Source of the DNA: Microtetraspora sp. NBRC 16547
GTDB lineage: Bacteria > Actinomycetota > Actinomycetes > Streptosporangiales > Streptosporangiaceae
Reading direction: 5' to 3'
Length of the DNA stretch: 64,000 bases
NCBI RefSeq assembly: GCF_030268965.1
Contig: NZ_BSSE01000028.1
Coordinates: forward strand, 1-64,000
Shown: positions 46,663 to 55,431 of the stretch, one piece after another
Numbering within the stretch: the first letter of the stretch is position 1
Layout of the letters: each line of letters begins with the position of its first letter
Notes under the pieces: model-generated
Database searches by the model: none
What the model saw: only the letters and a program-made list of their open reading frames with translations
What the model was told of the DNA's origin: nothing
Position numbers and translations under genes: made by a program

Positions 46663-47723
46663 GATTCGAACCCCAGTGGGAGGTAGGTCGCGGCGTTGTC
46701 CTTGGTGATGGTCTCGGACGCGAGGGTGATCGACTGCGGGACCTCGTTCTCGGTCAGGTCGGACATGCCCTTGCCCTGGGCGATGAGCCGGGCCAGCTTG
46801 ATCGCGGATGACGCCATCGTCGGGCTGTAGGTCACCGTGGCCGCGAGCACGCTGCTCCCGGACTGGATCTCGCGCATGGCATTCGCCGATCCGGCGCCGC
46901 CGACCATGATGAACTCGCTGCGGTTCGCCTCCTTGATGGCGGCGAGCACGCCGATGCCCTGATCGTCATCGTGGTTCCAGATGGCGTCGATCTTCTTGTG
47001 CGCCTGCAGCAGGTTGCTGGCCACCTTGGTGCCGGACTCGACGGTGAACTGCGCGTCCTGCTTCGCCGTGACGCTGAAGCCGTACGCCTTGAGCGCGTCG
47101 GCGAAGCCCTTGCTGCGGTCCTGGGTCAGCGGCAGTGTGGCGATGCCCTGGATCTCGACGATCACGGGGTTGGACACCCCCTTCTCCTTGAGCGCCTTAC
47201 CGATGTAATGCCCAGCGGCCACGCCCATGCCGTAGTTGTCGCCACCGATCCAGGTCCGGTACGACAGCTTGTCGGGGAAGACGCGGTCGAGGTTGACGAC
47301 CGGGATGCCGGCGTCCATCGCCTGCCTGGCCACCTGGTTGAGCTGCTGCCCGTCGTTCGGCAGCAGCACCAGGACGTCGACCTTCGCCTGGATGAGGGAC
47401 TCCACGGCGGAAATCTGCTGGTTGATGTCGTTCGTCGGCTCCACCGGCTTGAACACCACGTCGGAGTACTGCTTCGCCGCGGCCTCGGCGTTCTTGGCGA
47501 TGGCCGCGATCCAGCCGTGGTCGGCGGCCGGGGCCGAGAATCCGATCGTCACCTGCGTTCCGGGCTGGTCGTTGCCACCCGCCGCGGCGGCGGTCGTGGG
47601 GGCCGCGGCCGCCGCGCTGGGCTGCGCGGCCGGCTCGTTGCTCGTGCACGCGGAGACGAGCGCTCCCGCGCCGAGTACGGCACCGCCGAGGAGGAATCCC
47701 CGGCGACCGGTGTTCTGGGTCAT
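46659..47723 (-). CDS. Sugar ABC transporter substrate-binding lipoprotein
   Basis: A 354-aa periplasmic-binding-protein-1 fold (RbsB-like). The signal sequence has a twin arginine (GRRGFLLGG) and a lipobox LVSAC with Cys26, so it may be exported by Tat and lipidated. The mature protein reads VTIGFSAPAADHGWIAAIAKNAEAAAKQY in parts, with VLLPNDGQQLNQVARQAMDAG typical of ribose-type binders. It belongs to the importer with the next two genes upstream. The ligand cannot be read from sequence. Confidence 0.92.
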   Translation of the reverse strand: MTQNTGRRGFLLGGAVLGAGALVSACTSNEPAAQPSAAAAAPTTAAAAGGNDQPGTQVTIGFSAPAADHGWIAAIAKNAEAAAKQYSDVVFKPVEPTNDINQQISAVESLIQAKVDVLVLLPNDGQQLNQVARQAMDAGIPVVNLDRVFPDKLSYRTWIGGDNYGMGVAAGHYIGKALKEKGVSNPVIVEIQGIATLPLTQDRSKGFADALKAYGFSVTAKQDAQFTVESGTKVASNLLQAHKKIDAIWNHDDDQGIGVLAAIKEANRSEFIMVGGAGSANAMREIQSGSSVLAATVTYSPTMASSAIKLARLIAQGKGMSDLTENEVPQSITLASETITKDNAATYLPLGFES

Positions 47724-47849
47724 GTGCTCTCCCTGTTCGGATGGGCGGCGAACCGCGTGAAGAGAGGGATCGAGGGCGTGAGGGGCCGGGGCCGCGAGTC
47801 GTCTCCCGGCCCTTACGGCATGCGTTGGTGGGGCTCACGGCCCCACGGG

Positions 47850-48836
47850 TCAGGTGCCGGTGAGTGCGCCGCGCCGCTGCATCAGCACGGCGACGACGAT
47901 GATCAGGCCTTTCGCGATGAGCTGGTCACTGGTGTTGAGCCCGTTCAGGATGAACAGGTTGGTGATCACGGTGAAGATCAGGAGGCCCAGGATCGAGCCG
48001 ATGATGGTCCCCCGGCCGCCGGTGAGGAGGGTGCCGCCGATGATGACGGCGGCGATGGCGTCCAGCTCGTAAAGGTCGCCGTGGGTGGAGGAGCCGGTGG
48101 TCGTCCTGGCCATGATGAGGACCGCCGCGATCCCGCAGCACAGGCCGGACAGCCCGTACAGCAGCATCGTGTGGCGCCGGACGTCGATGCCGGCCAGCCG
48201 GGCCGCTTCGGGGTTGCCGCCGACGGCGTAGGTCCTGCGGCCGAACGTGGTCCGGTTGAGCAGGATCCAGCCGAGCGCCACCACCAGGGCGAAGACGTAG
48301 ACGAGCAGCGGCAGCCCGAGCACCCGGGTGGTGGACAGCTCGACGATGGCGTTGTTGGCCTGCTGGACCAGCTGGGTGCGCTGGTTGGACATGCGCTGGG
48401 CCAGGCCACGCGCCGCCACCAGCATGGCAAGGGTGGCGATGAACGGCACCATCCGGCCATAGGAGATCAGGAAGCCGTTCACCAGCCCGGCCCCCGTGCC
48501 GACCAGCAGCGCGCACACGATCATGACCGCCGGGCCGTACGACTGGGTGGCCAGTGTGGTGGCCCACACGGAGGACAGCGCCATGACCGCGCCGACGGAC
48601 AGGTCGATGCCGCCTCCGATGATCACGAACGTCATGCCGACCGTGATCACGCCGATGGTCGAGGCGAGCGCGAGGATGCTCACCAGGTTGGAGGAGGTGG
48701 CGAAGTTCTCCGGCCTGGTCGCCAGGCCGACGATCGCCAGGAGGACGAGCGCGGCGACGAGGCCGAGATGCGGCACCTCCCCGATCTTCCCCAGGAAGGG
48801 CCTTTTCGCCACGCTTGTCGGGGTCGCCTCAGTCAA
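47850..48836 (-). CDS. Sugar ABC transporter permease (RbsC-like)
   Basis: A 328-aa permease with 8-10 hydrophobic helices. It has GGGIDLSVGAVMALSSV, GRRTYAVGGNPEAARLAGI and GGTLLTGGRGTIIGSILG, the hallmark segments of the BPD_transp_2 (RbsC) group. It starts with TTG 48836, supported by GAGGAG 7 bases upstream and by an 8-base overlap with the ATPase gene. 126 bases separate it from the binding protein. Confidence 0.92.
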   Translation of the reverse strand: MTEATPTSVAKRPFLGKIGEVPHLGLVAALVLLAIVGLATRPENFATSSNLVSILALASTIGVITVGMTFVIIGGGIDLSVGAVMALSSVWATTLATQSYGPAVMIVCALLVGTGAGLVNGFLISYGRMVPFIATLAMLVAARGLAQRMSNQRTQLVQQANNAIVELSTTRVLGLPLLVYVFALVVALGWILLNRTTFGRRTYAVGGNPEAARLAGIDVRRHTMLLYGLSGLCCGIAAVLIMARTTTGSSTHGDLYELDAIAAVIIGGTLLTGGRGTIIGSILGLLIFTVITNLFILNGLNTSDQLIAKGLIIVVAVLMQRRGALTGT

Positions 48837-50385
48837 CGCGGGACTCCTCGTTCGTCGAAACCATGACCAGGTCGAGGACGCGGTGCTCGTCGAGGTCCAC
48901 GGCGGGAGCCTCGTGCACGATCCGGCCCTCGCGGACGACCAGCACCCGGTCCGCGAGCCCGAGCACCTCGGGGACCTCGCTGGACACCAGCAGGACCGCC
49001 ACGCCGTCGTCGGCCAGCCGCCGGATGACGGCGTACAGCTCGGCGCGGGCGCCCACGTCCACGCCGCGGGTGGGCTCGTCGAGCAGCAGCAGCCTGCGGC
49101 CCTCGACGAGCCAGCGGGCCAGCACCGCCTTCTGCTGGTTACCGCCGGACAGCGTCTTGACCGGCCGGCGCGGATCAGGCGGCCGGATGTCCAGCGCCTC
49201 GATCAGCCGGGCAGCCTCGGCCGCCTCCCCGCGCCGGTCCATCCAGCCGAAACGCGAATAGCGGGTCAGCCCGGCGAGCGTGATGTTGCGCGCCACGCTC
49301 TGGTCCAGCAGCAGGGCCTGCGCCTTCCGCTCCTCCGGGGCCAGGCCCATGCCGAGCCGTACGGACCTGGTCGTGTCGCCCGGGCGTACGGCGCGGCCGT
49401 CGAGCAGGACCCGGCCGGACGCCCTGCGCGCGCCGTAGACGGCCTCGATGATCTCGGACCGGCCGGAGCCGACCAGACCGGCCAGCCCGACGATCTCCCC
49501 CGCCCGCACGGAGAAGGAGACGTCGGCGAAGACGCCCGGCACGGTCAGCCCCTCCACCCGCAGGACCTCGGGCCGTTCCTCGGGCCGCTCCTCGGACCGC
49601 TCCTCGGGCACGGCCGGGCGCGGCGGGAAGACGTACTCGACGTCGCGCCCGGTCATCAGCGAGACGACCTGCCCGGTCGGGGTCGTGGCGGGCAGTCCGA
49701 CCGCGACCGTGCGGCCGTCCTTGAGAACGGTGACCCGGTCGCCGATCTCGCGGATCTCCTCAAGACGGTGCGAGATGTAGACGACCGCGACGCCCTGGGC
49801 GGTGATCTCGCGGATGATCCGGAACAGGTTGGCCACCTCGTCATGCGCGAGCGCGGCGGAGGGCTCGTCCATGACGATCAGGCGGGCGTCGTGCGAGAGC
49901 GCGCGGGCCATGCTGACGATCTGCTTGGCGGCGGGAGGAAGCCGTCCCACCTCGGTGGCCGGCGGGATCTCCCCGTGACCGAGCCGCCGGAGCAGGTCCG
50001 CCGCGATCCGATTGGTCTCTCCGCGCCGGGTGAACCCGAAGGAGGCCCGCTCATGGCCGAGGAGGATGTTCTCGGCCACGGACAGCCCGTCCACCAGGTC
50101 GAGCTCCTGGTAGATGGTCGCGATGCCCTGTTTCATGGCCGCGGTCGGGGTGGCGAGCCGTACCGGCTCGCCGTTCAGCAGCACCTCGCCCTCGTCCGGC
50201 TGGTGCGCGCCCGAGAGGATCTTGATGAGGGTGGACTTGCCCGCGCCGTTCTGGCCGAGCAGGCAGTGCACCTCGCCGGCCCTGACCTCCAGGTCGACGC
50301 CGTCCAGGGCCCGCACGCCAGGGAACCGTTTGACGATTCCCCGCATGGCGAGCAGGGGTGCCGTGTCGGGGGGTGACGCCGGCAT
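48829..50385 (-). CDS. Sugar ABC transporter ATP-binding protein (RbsA-like)
   Basis: A 518-aa double ATPase. The first domain has Walker A GQNGAGKSTLIK, and Walker B RLIVMDEPSAAL. The second has a degenerate Walker A (GLVGSGRSEI) and intact signature LSGGNQQKAVLARWL with LLLLDEPTRGVDVG, the usual asymmetry of ribose/simple-sugar ATPases. A short RSEERPEERPE linker repeat lies in the middle. It lies 34 bases after the ROK gene. Confidence 0.93.
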   Translation of the reverse strand: MPASPPDTAPLLAMRGIVKRFPGVRALDGVDLEVRAGEVHCLLGQNGAGKSTLIKILSGAHQPDEGEVLLNGEPVRLATPTAAMKQGIATIYQELDLVDGLSVAENILLGHERASFGFTRRGETNRIAADLLRRLGHGEIPPATEVGRLPPAAKQIVSMARALSHDARLIVMDEPSAALAHDEVANLFRIIREITAQGVAVVYISHRLEEIREIGDRVTVLKDGRTVAVGLPATTPTGQVVSLMTGRDVEYVFPPRPAVPEERSEERPEERPEVLRVEGLTVPGVFADVSFSVRAGEIVGLAGLVGSGRSEIIEAVYGARRASGRVLLDGRAVRPGDTTRSVRLGMGLAPEERKAQALLLDQSVARNITLAGLTRYSRFGWMDRRGEAAEAARLIEALDIRPPDPRRPVKTLSGGNQQKAVLARWLVEGRRLLLLDEPTRGVDVGARAELYAVIRRLADDGVAVLLVSSEVPEVLGLADRVLVVREGRIVHEAPAVDLDEHRVLDLVMVSTNEESRVD

Positions 50386-50419
50386 GAGGCCTCCAGTTGC
50401 TGCGATGTGGCGTTACGCG

Positions 50420-51601
50420 TTACGCGGCCGAGTAGACGTGATCGCTGATGAGCCGGGTCGCGCCGACGATCCCGGCGGTGTCGCCGAGTTCCGAGAGCAC
50501 GATGGGCAGGTTGCCGGTCGCCAGCGGCAGCGACCTGCGGTAGACGACGCTTCTGATCTCCGCGAGCAGCACGTGTCCCAGGCGGGCCACGCCTCCGGCG
50601 ATGATGACAAGCGCCGGGTTGAAGAAGCTGACCAGACTGGCCAGGACCTGGCCGACCCGGCGCCCGCCGTCGCGGATGATCTGGATCGCGGCGGCGTCCC
50701 CCTGCGTCGCCGCGGCCGCCACGTCCTGCGCTGTCAGCCCTCCGGCCGCGGCCAGCCGTTCGGCGAGGTACGGCGAGCCGCCCGCCTTGGCGACGGCCGT
50801 GGCCTCGCGAGCGAGCGCGGCGCCGCCGAAGTACGCCTCCAGGCACCCGGAGTTGCCGCAGGCGCAGATCGGACCGTCGTCGTCGACCCTGATGTGGCCG
50901 ATGTCGCCGGCGCTTCCGGAGACGCCCCGGTAGATCTTGCCGTCCACCACGATGCCGCAGCCGACGCCGGTGCCGATCTTGACAAGCAGGAAGTCGCCGA
51001 CCTGCCGGGCCAGCCCGGCATGGAGCTCGCCGAGCGCCATGATGTTCACGTCGTTGTCGACCATCGCGGGGCAGCCGAGCTCCTCGCTGACCGCCTCCCT
51101 GACCGGGTAGCGGTCCCACCCGGGCATGATCGGCGGGACGACGGGAACGCCCTCGGGAAAGCTCACCGGCCCCGGCACGCCGATGCCCGCGCCGTGGAGC
51201 TGGGTGAACAGGCCCTGCTCGTGGAGCTTGCCCAGCAGGGCGGTGGCCCGGTCGAGCACTGCGGCGGGGCCCTCGCGGATGTCGCACGGCTCGCTCAGAT
51301 GCCCGAGGACGTTCAGCTCTCCGTCGGTGACCGCGACGTCGACCGAGGTGGCGCCGATGTCGATCCCGGCGAACCGCGTCCGGCGCGACAGCCGTACCTT
51401 GCCGGACCGCCTGCCTCCGCGTGACTCGGCGAGCCCGTCGGGCTCGGCCAGGCCCAGCTCGATCAGCCGGTCGAGCTCGACGTTGAGCTTGGACCTGGAC
51501 AGGTCCACCGCGTCGCCGAGCTCGGCCCGCGATCGGCCGCCCTCTCGCAGGAGCCGCAACAGCATCGCCTGGTGCGCGTTTTCTGGCCGCATCCGCTTCA
51601 C
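50420..51601 (-). CDS. ROK-family transcriptional regulator
   Basis: A 393-aa repressor: an N-terminal winged helix (AHQAMLLRLLREGGRSRAEL, then DLSRSKLNVELDRLIELG) joined to a ROK sugar-kinase-like domain. ATP-type loop FAGIDIGATSVDVAV, and the zinc motif CACGNSGCLEAY are present. The catalytic-like aspartate is in VDNDVNIMALGE. It is first in the sugar operon and probably represses it until the sugar binds. The start is GTG 51601. Confidence 0.9.
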   Translation of the reverse strand: MKRMRPENAHQAMLLRLLREGGRSRAELGDAVDLSRSKLNVELDRLIELGLAEPDGLAESRGGRRSGKVRLSRRTRFAGIDIGATSVDVAVTDGELNVLGHLSEPCDIREGPAAVLDRATALLGKLHEQGLFTQLHGAGIGVPGPVSFPEGVPVVPPIMPGWDRYPVREAVSEELGCPAMVDNDVNIMALGELHAGLARQVGDFLLVKIGTGVGCGIVVDGKIYRGVSGSAGDIGHIRVDDDGPICACGNSGCLEAYFGGAALAREATAVAKAGGSPYLAERLAAAGGLTAQDVAAAATQGDAAAIQIIRDGGRRVGQVLASLVSFFNPALVIIAGGVARLGHVLLAEIRSVVYRRSLPLATGNLPIVLSELGDTAGIVGATRLISDHVYSAA

Positions 51602-51870
51602 GGAGCCTCCGCATCGGAGTGAGATGGCGCGAACTTACCCCTCTTATGCGGAACTGTGAAGACCTTTTTTATGCGCTGCGCCCGACTTTCGCTGAAATCT
51701 GCAAAAGTTCGGGACATGCGTCGGCACAGCGAACGCACCGGCATCGAGGCTTCTCACCTGATCGACGTCGGTGCGCTCCCTGTGACCAGGCCCCGGCAGG
51801 CGAGCCACCGGCAGGGATGTCAGAGCATGACCGGGATCGCCGCATGACCCGAATGGAACGGAGTGCCGAG
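51602..51870. other. Promoter region of the sugar operon
   Basis: About 270 bases without a gene between the ROK start and the repeat array at the SDR gene's 3' end. A run of six T at 51664-51669 (A-tract on the operon strand) is among the few AT-rich spots and may belong to the operon promoter. No clear palindromic operator was found. Confidence 0.35.
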
Positions 51871-51930
51871 CATGCCCGTACGGATCAGAGCATGCCCGTA
51901 CGGATCAGAGCATGCCCGTACGGATCAGAG
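51871..51930. repeat. 20-bp tandem repeat across the SDR stop codon
   Basis: Three identical 20-base units (CATGCCCGTACGGATCAGAG) at 51871, 51891 and 51911 lead directly into the coding end CATGGCCTG. The stop codon of the SDR gene (51925-51927) lies in the third unit, so stop codons are repeated in the other copies. Confidence 0.92.
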
Positions 51931-52821
51931 CATGGCCTGCAAGGAGGCGCCGGCCTGCTGCCCCAGCGTGGTGGGCTGGAGATAGGGCTGCTCGGCCATG
52001 ATGGCCTCCCAGTTGTCGCGGACGGACTCGACGGTGACGGCGTCGTCCCGCCACCCCGGCCCCTCGGCGACGAATACGCGGGCGACCCGGCCGCCGCCGA
52101 CCGAGAACACCTCACCGGTGGTCTCGCAGCTCTCGTGTGCCAGATAGGCGACCAGGGGACTGATCCGCTCGGCGGTGAACTTGGCCTCGAACTCGGCCGG
52201 GAGGAGGGTCTCGGTCATCCTCGTCCAGGCGATGGGCGCGATCGCGTTGGCCTTGATGTTGGCGCGGGCGCCCTCGATGCCGAGGGTCTTGGTCAGGCCG
52301 ACCAGGCCCATCTTGGCCGTCGAGTAGTTGGCCTGGCCGAAGTTGCCGAAAAGGCCGGACGGCGACGAGGTGTTGACGATGCGGCCGTAGCCCTGCTCCT
52401 TCATGTGCGGGAACACGGCCCGGCTCACCAGGAACGAGCCGCGCACGTGCACGGCGATGACCGCGTCGAACTCCTCGACGGTCATCTTCCCGAACGACTT
52501 GTCGCGCAGGATCCCCGCGTTGTTGACGACGACGTCCACCCGGCCGAAGGCGTCGAGGGCGGCCCGCACCACGGCTTCGGCGCCCTCGGGCGTGGCGACG
52601 CTGTCGGCGTTCGCGATCGCCTCCCCGCCGTTCTTCGTGATCAGGTCGACGACCTCCGCGGCCGGACCGGCGGAGGCGCCGGTGCCGTCCAGGGCGCCGC
52701 CGAGGTCGTTCACGACGACCTTCGCCCCCCGTTCGGCCAGCAGGAGCGCGTGCGATCGGCCGAGCCCGTGCCCCGCGCCGGTGACGACGGCGACCTTCCC
52801 GTCGAACCTGAGAACGGACAT
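51925..52821 (-). CDS. SDR-family (3R)-hydroxyacyl-CoA / 17-beta-HSD4-like dehydrogenase
   Basis: A 298-aa short-chain dehydrogenase with NAD motif VVTGAGHGLGRSHAL, VVVNDLGGALDG, NNAGILRDKSFGKMT and the active site NTSSPSGLFGNFGQANYSTAK (S, Y, K). The GALDG and ILRD stretches are typical of multifunctional-enzyme-2/Hsd4A dehydrogenases used in beta-oxidation of sterol side chains. ATG 52821 is preferred over GTG 52830 because AGGGTGG is well spaced only for the ATG. An imperfect GAAC dyad lies just upstream. Confidence 0.88.
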   Translation of the reverse strand: MSVLRFDGKVAVVTGAGHGLGRSHALLLAERGAKVVVNDLGGALDGTGASAGPAAEVVDLITKNGGEAIANADSVATPEGAEAVVRAALDAFGRVDVVVNNAGILRDKSFGKMTVEEFDAVIAVHVRGSFLVSRAVFPHMKEQGYGRIVNTSSPSGLFGNFGQANYSTAKMGLVGLTKTLGIEGARANIKANAIAPIAWTRMTETLLPAEFEAKFTAERISPLVAYLAHESCETTGEVFSVGGGRVARVFVAEGPGWRDDAVTVESVRDNWEAIMAEQPYLQPTTLGQQAGASLQAML

Positions 52822-52840
52822 CGCGTCCACCCTTCAAAGA

Positions 52841-52851
52841 GAACAAGATTC
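52841..52851. promoter_or_regulatory. Imperfect GAAC dyad upstream of SDR gene
   Basis: GAACAAGATTC differs by one base from GAACAAGGTTC found before the thiolase and PPOX genes. It lies 20 bases upstream of the SDR start, the same distance as at the thiolase gene. Confidence 0.35.
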
Positions 52852-52869
52852 TGGTTGCGCACACCATAA

Positions 52870-52902
52870 CCCCGGCTCGCCTGGTGGACAGGCGGGCCGG
52901 GG
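52870..52902 (-). terminator. Strong hairpin downstream of small secreted-protein gene
   Basis: CCCCGGCTCGCCTG (52870-52883) pairs with CAGGCGGGCCGGGG (52889-52902), 14 bp with one mismatch and a 5-base loop. It lies 88 bases past the stop of the reverse-strand small gene and before the SDR promoter, so it can end that transcript. Confidence 0.75.
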
Positions 52903-52990
52903 CGGGGACCCAGACACCTTCGGCCGTTTTGTCCCAGATCGAGGATCCGTACGCAAAATCGCCCTGATCCTGACAGACGACATTGACCGC

Positions 52991-53191
52991 CTACCCCTGC
53001 AGGTACATGTCGACCTTCACGACCCTGGCGGTGAGGGACTTGCCAGCACGGCCGTTCAGGTCGGCGGTCGCGGGGAATCCCATGGCGGCGTTCGCCGCCT
53101 GAGCCGCGACGCCCAGCGTGAGGAGGGCCGCCACGATCACCATGACGAGCCGTTTCGCACCACGAGAGAAGTGCCGGAGAGAGAGCTTCAC
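52991..53191 (-). CDS. Small secreted protein, unknown function
   Basis: A 66-codon frame starting with GTG. Residues 1-36 form a clear Sec signal: basic start (KLSLRHFSRGAKR), hydrophobic core (LVMVIVAALLTLGVAAQA) and a likely AxA cut (ANAAM). The predicted mature part is only about 30 residues (FPATADLNGRAGKSL and so on). Codon bias is that of a real gene. No family recognised; it could also be the remains of a longer secreted protein. Confidence 0.5.
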   Translation of the reverse strand: MKLSLRHFSRGAKRLVMVIVAALLTLGVAAQAANAAMGFPATADLNGRAGKSLTARVVKVDMYLQG

Positions 53192-53382
53192 GCGGCCAAG
53201 GGTCGCCGGGCCTCCTGCATGATCCCTGTACGGCGATCTGCCGTCGCCCTGACCGGCCCGGACGGCCCGCTCAGCATACGATCATCGCTGCGGATAGTGA
53301 TCGCATGCCGGGATTTCTGCTATAGTCCTGGGTCTCGCACGGGCATGGGTAGATTGACGGCATACCTGACTGGAGGCCTCAG

Positions 53383-54441
53383 ATGCCCCCATCCCGGCCG
53401 CTGCGCGTGGTCCAGTGGGCTACCGGCGCAGTCGGAGGGTACGCGCTTCGCGATGTGATCAGCAGGCCGGACTTCGAGCTGGCCGGGGTCCTCGTCTACG
53501 ACCCCGACAAGGTCGGGGTCGACGCCGGTGAGCTGGTCGGGCTCGGCTCCACCGGGATCATGTGCACCGACGACGTGGACCGGGTGCTCGCCCTCGACGC
53601 CGACTGCGTGCTGCACATGCCGCTCCCCGCCGCCTACTTCGGCGGCGATCCGGCCACCGACGTGGAGGCGATCTGCGCCCTGCTGTCCTCCGGCAAGAAC
53701 GTCATCACCACCACCGGTTTCGTCTACCCCCGGACGTACGGCCCCGGCCTGGTGGACCGGCTGGAGTCGGCCTGCGCCACCGGCGGGACCTCGCTGCACG
53801 GAACCGGCATCAACCCCGGGTTCATGAGCGACCTGCTGCCGCTCGCGCTGACCGGGCTGTCCGGGCGCCTCGACCACATCTACGTGCGCGAGTCCTCCGA
53901 CTTCCGCGGGCACCCGTCACGGCAGATCGTCGCCGACCTGATCGGATTCACCCAGGCGCCCAAGGACTACGCCGGCGCGGTGCGGCCGTTCCGCGCCTTC
54001 CAGCGGGCGCTGTTCTCCGAGAGCGTGCAGCTCGTCGCGCACGCGCTGGGCGTGGAGCTCGACGAGGTCGAGGAGACCGACGAATACGAGCTGGCCGCCG
54101 ACGAGTTCGAGATCGCCGCCGGCGTGGTCCGCCCGGGCACGGTCTGCGCGTCGCGGTGGGTCTTCAGTGGCCTGGTCAGAGGCCGGCCGTTCATGACGGT
54201 CGAGTGCGTCTACAAGGCGGACGCCGCCCGGGTGTCGCGCTGGGCCGCACCGGGCTTCGCCGTCCACATCCAGGGCCGCCCCACCATAGCCGTCGCGATC
54301 GACGAGGTGGAGCACGGGCTGGCCGGGGCGGCGGCCCACGCCGTCAACTCGATCGCGTCCGTGTGCGCCGCGCCGTCCGGGATCCGCACGGTCCTCGATT
54401 TGCCGCTCGCCACCGGCCGCGGCACGGTCCGGCTCGCCTGA
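53383..54441 (+). CDS. Dihydrodipicolinate-reductase-like NAD(P)H-dependent enzyme
   Basis: A 352-aa protein with an N-terminal Rossmann domain (RVVQWATGAVGGYALRDV; LAGVLVYDPDKVG) and CVLHMPLPAAYFGG, matching the DapB-like / 2,4-diaminopentanoate-dehydrogenase-like family. These are common beside acyl-CoA and steroid catabolic genes in actinobacteria; their reaction there is mostly unknown. It is not the lysine-pathway DapB, being longer and lacking its motifs. It stands alone on the forward strand, followed by an 11-base repeat array. Confidence 0.83.
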   Translation: MPPSRPLRVVQWATGAVGGYALRDVISRPDFELAGVLVYDPDKVGVDAGELVGLGSTGIMCTDDVDRVLALDADCVLHMPLPAAYFGGDPATDVEAICALLSSGKNVITTTGFVYPRTYGPGLVDRLESACATGGTSLHGTGINPGFMSDLLPLALTGLSGRLDHIYVRESSDFRGHPSRQIVADLIGFTQAPKDYAGAVRPFRAFQRALFSESVQLVAHALGVELDEVEETDEYELAADEFEIAAGVVRPGTVCASRWVFSGLVRGRPFMTVECVYKADAARVSRWAAPGFAVHIQGRPTIAVAIDEVEHGLAGAAAHAVNSIASVCAAPSGIRTVLDLPLATGRGTVRLA

Positions 54442-54445
54442 CCCC

Positions 54446-54500
54446 GACCGAGGCCCGACCGAGGCCCGACCGAGGCCCGACCGAGGCCCGACCGAGGCCC
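54446..54500. repeat. 11-bp tandem repeat, five copies
   Basis: Five perfect copies of GACCGAGGCCC begin 5 bases after the stop of the DapB-like gene and end 12 bases before the flavin-reductase stop. The array fills the convergent gap. Confidence 0.95.
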
Positions 54501-54512
54501 GCGTGCGGCGCG

Positions 54513-55076
54513 TCAGTGCGGCAGGAAACGGCCGAACCTGCCCTGGTGGTAGAGCAGCGGCCGGCCGGCGCGCTCGACCGTCGTCGCCGTGACCAGGCCG
54601 ACCACCAGGATGTGGTCGCCGACCTCGACCGTGTGGTGCGTACGGCAGATCAGGTGGGCGGACACGCCGTCGAGCAGGGGAACGCCGTCCGGCCCGTCCG
54701 TCCATCGCGTCGGGTGGGCGAACCTGTCCACGCCCTTCTTCGCGAACTGGGACGCCACGTCGGCCTGGTCACTCGCGAGCACGTTCACCGCGAAGTCGCC
54801 GGCCCTCCGCAGCCGCGGCCAGGTCCTCGAGGACTGGGCCACGTAGAACGACACCAGCGGAGGGCTGAGGCTCACGGAGGAGAACGAGGTGGCCGTCAGG
54901 CCGACCGGCTCCCCGTCGGGAAGCGCGGTGACGACCACGACCCCCGCCGCATGCATGGCGAGCGCCCGGCGGAACTCCTCGCCGCCGACCCCCTCACCAG
55001 TCCCCTCTCCCACACCCGCGACAAGCCTGAGCCGCGAGCGGCCGCTCTCCTCCGGTATCTCGTGCGCAACGGTCAC
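54513..55076 (-). CDS. Flavin reductase family protein
   Basis: A 187-aa split-barrel flavin reductase: FRRALAMHAAGVVVVTALPD, GLTATSFSSVSLSPPLVSFYVAQSS, FAVNVLASDQADVASQFA and VGDHILVVGLVTA are family segments. It resembles HsaB-like and NtaB-like reductase components that reduce FMN/FAD for a monooxygenase. GTG 55076 is chosen because AGGAGG lies 7 bases upstream. The start overlaps the stop of a truncated FMN-reductase frame (GTGA). Confidence 0.87.
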   Translation of the reverse strand: MTVAHEIPEESGRSRLRLVAGVGEGTGEGVGGEEFRRALAMHAAGVVVVTALPDGEPVGLTATSFSSVSLSPPLVSFYVAQSSRTWPRLRRAGDFAVNVLASDQADVASQFAKKGVDRFAHPTRWTDGPDGVPLLDGVSAHLICRTHHTVEVGDHILVVGLVTATTVERAGRPLLYHQGRFGRFLPH

Positions 55077-55198
55077 GCGGTCACCTCCTGCGGAAGCGCG
55101 AGCCGCACGGCCACCTGGTCCACCCAGGCGGCCCGGACGGCGACGTCCAGCGTCCGCGATCCGGCCCTCGGGTCGCCGACCAGCGTCACGATCGTCAT
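55073..55198 (-). pseudogene. N-terminal stub of an NADPH-dependent FMN reductase
   Basis: A 41-codon frame begins MTIVTLVGDPRAGSRTLDVA, the phosphate-binding start of flavodoxin-like FMN reductases (SsuE type, GNPRPGSRT), then loses similarity and stops at 55073. Most of the roughly 180-residue protein is missing. The AAGGAG site and ATG are intact and the stop overlaps the flavin reductase start, so the stub may still be translated to couple that gene. Confidence 0.55.
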
Positions 55199-55431
55199 GT
55201 CGCACTCCTTACCTGTACAGCATGCATGCACTGGGACATTTCTCTGTCCCCGCGCACAGCCCTCACGAAGAGGTGACCGCCCGCGCCCGCGGGCGGATCG
55301 CTTTCTACGAGGCACGACGACACCGGGCGCTCAAGACGCGGCCGACGTCCACGGTGGGCACGCCTGGTCAGGTACGGGCCCCGGCTCATGACCGTGACGC
55401 CGAACACGACTCACAGTAAAGTAAATCTTTC

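Noticed and set aside
51871-51930. Regular repeats considered as a CRISPR array
   Set aside because: Units are contiguous with no spacers and no cas genes occur.
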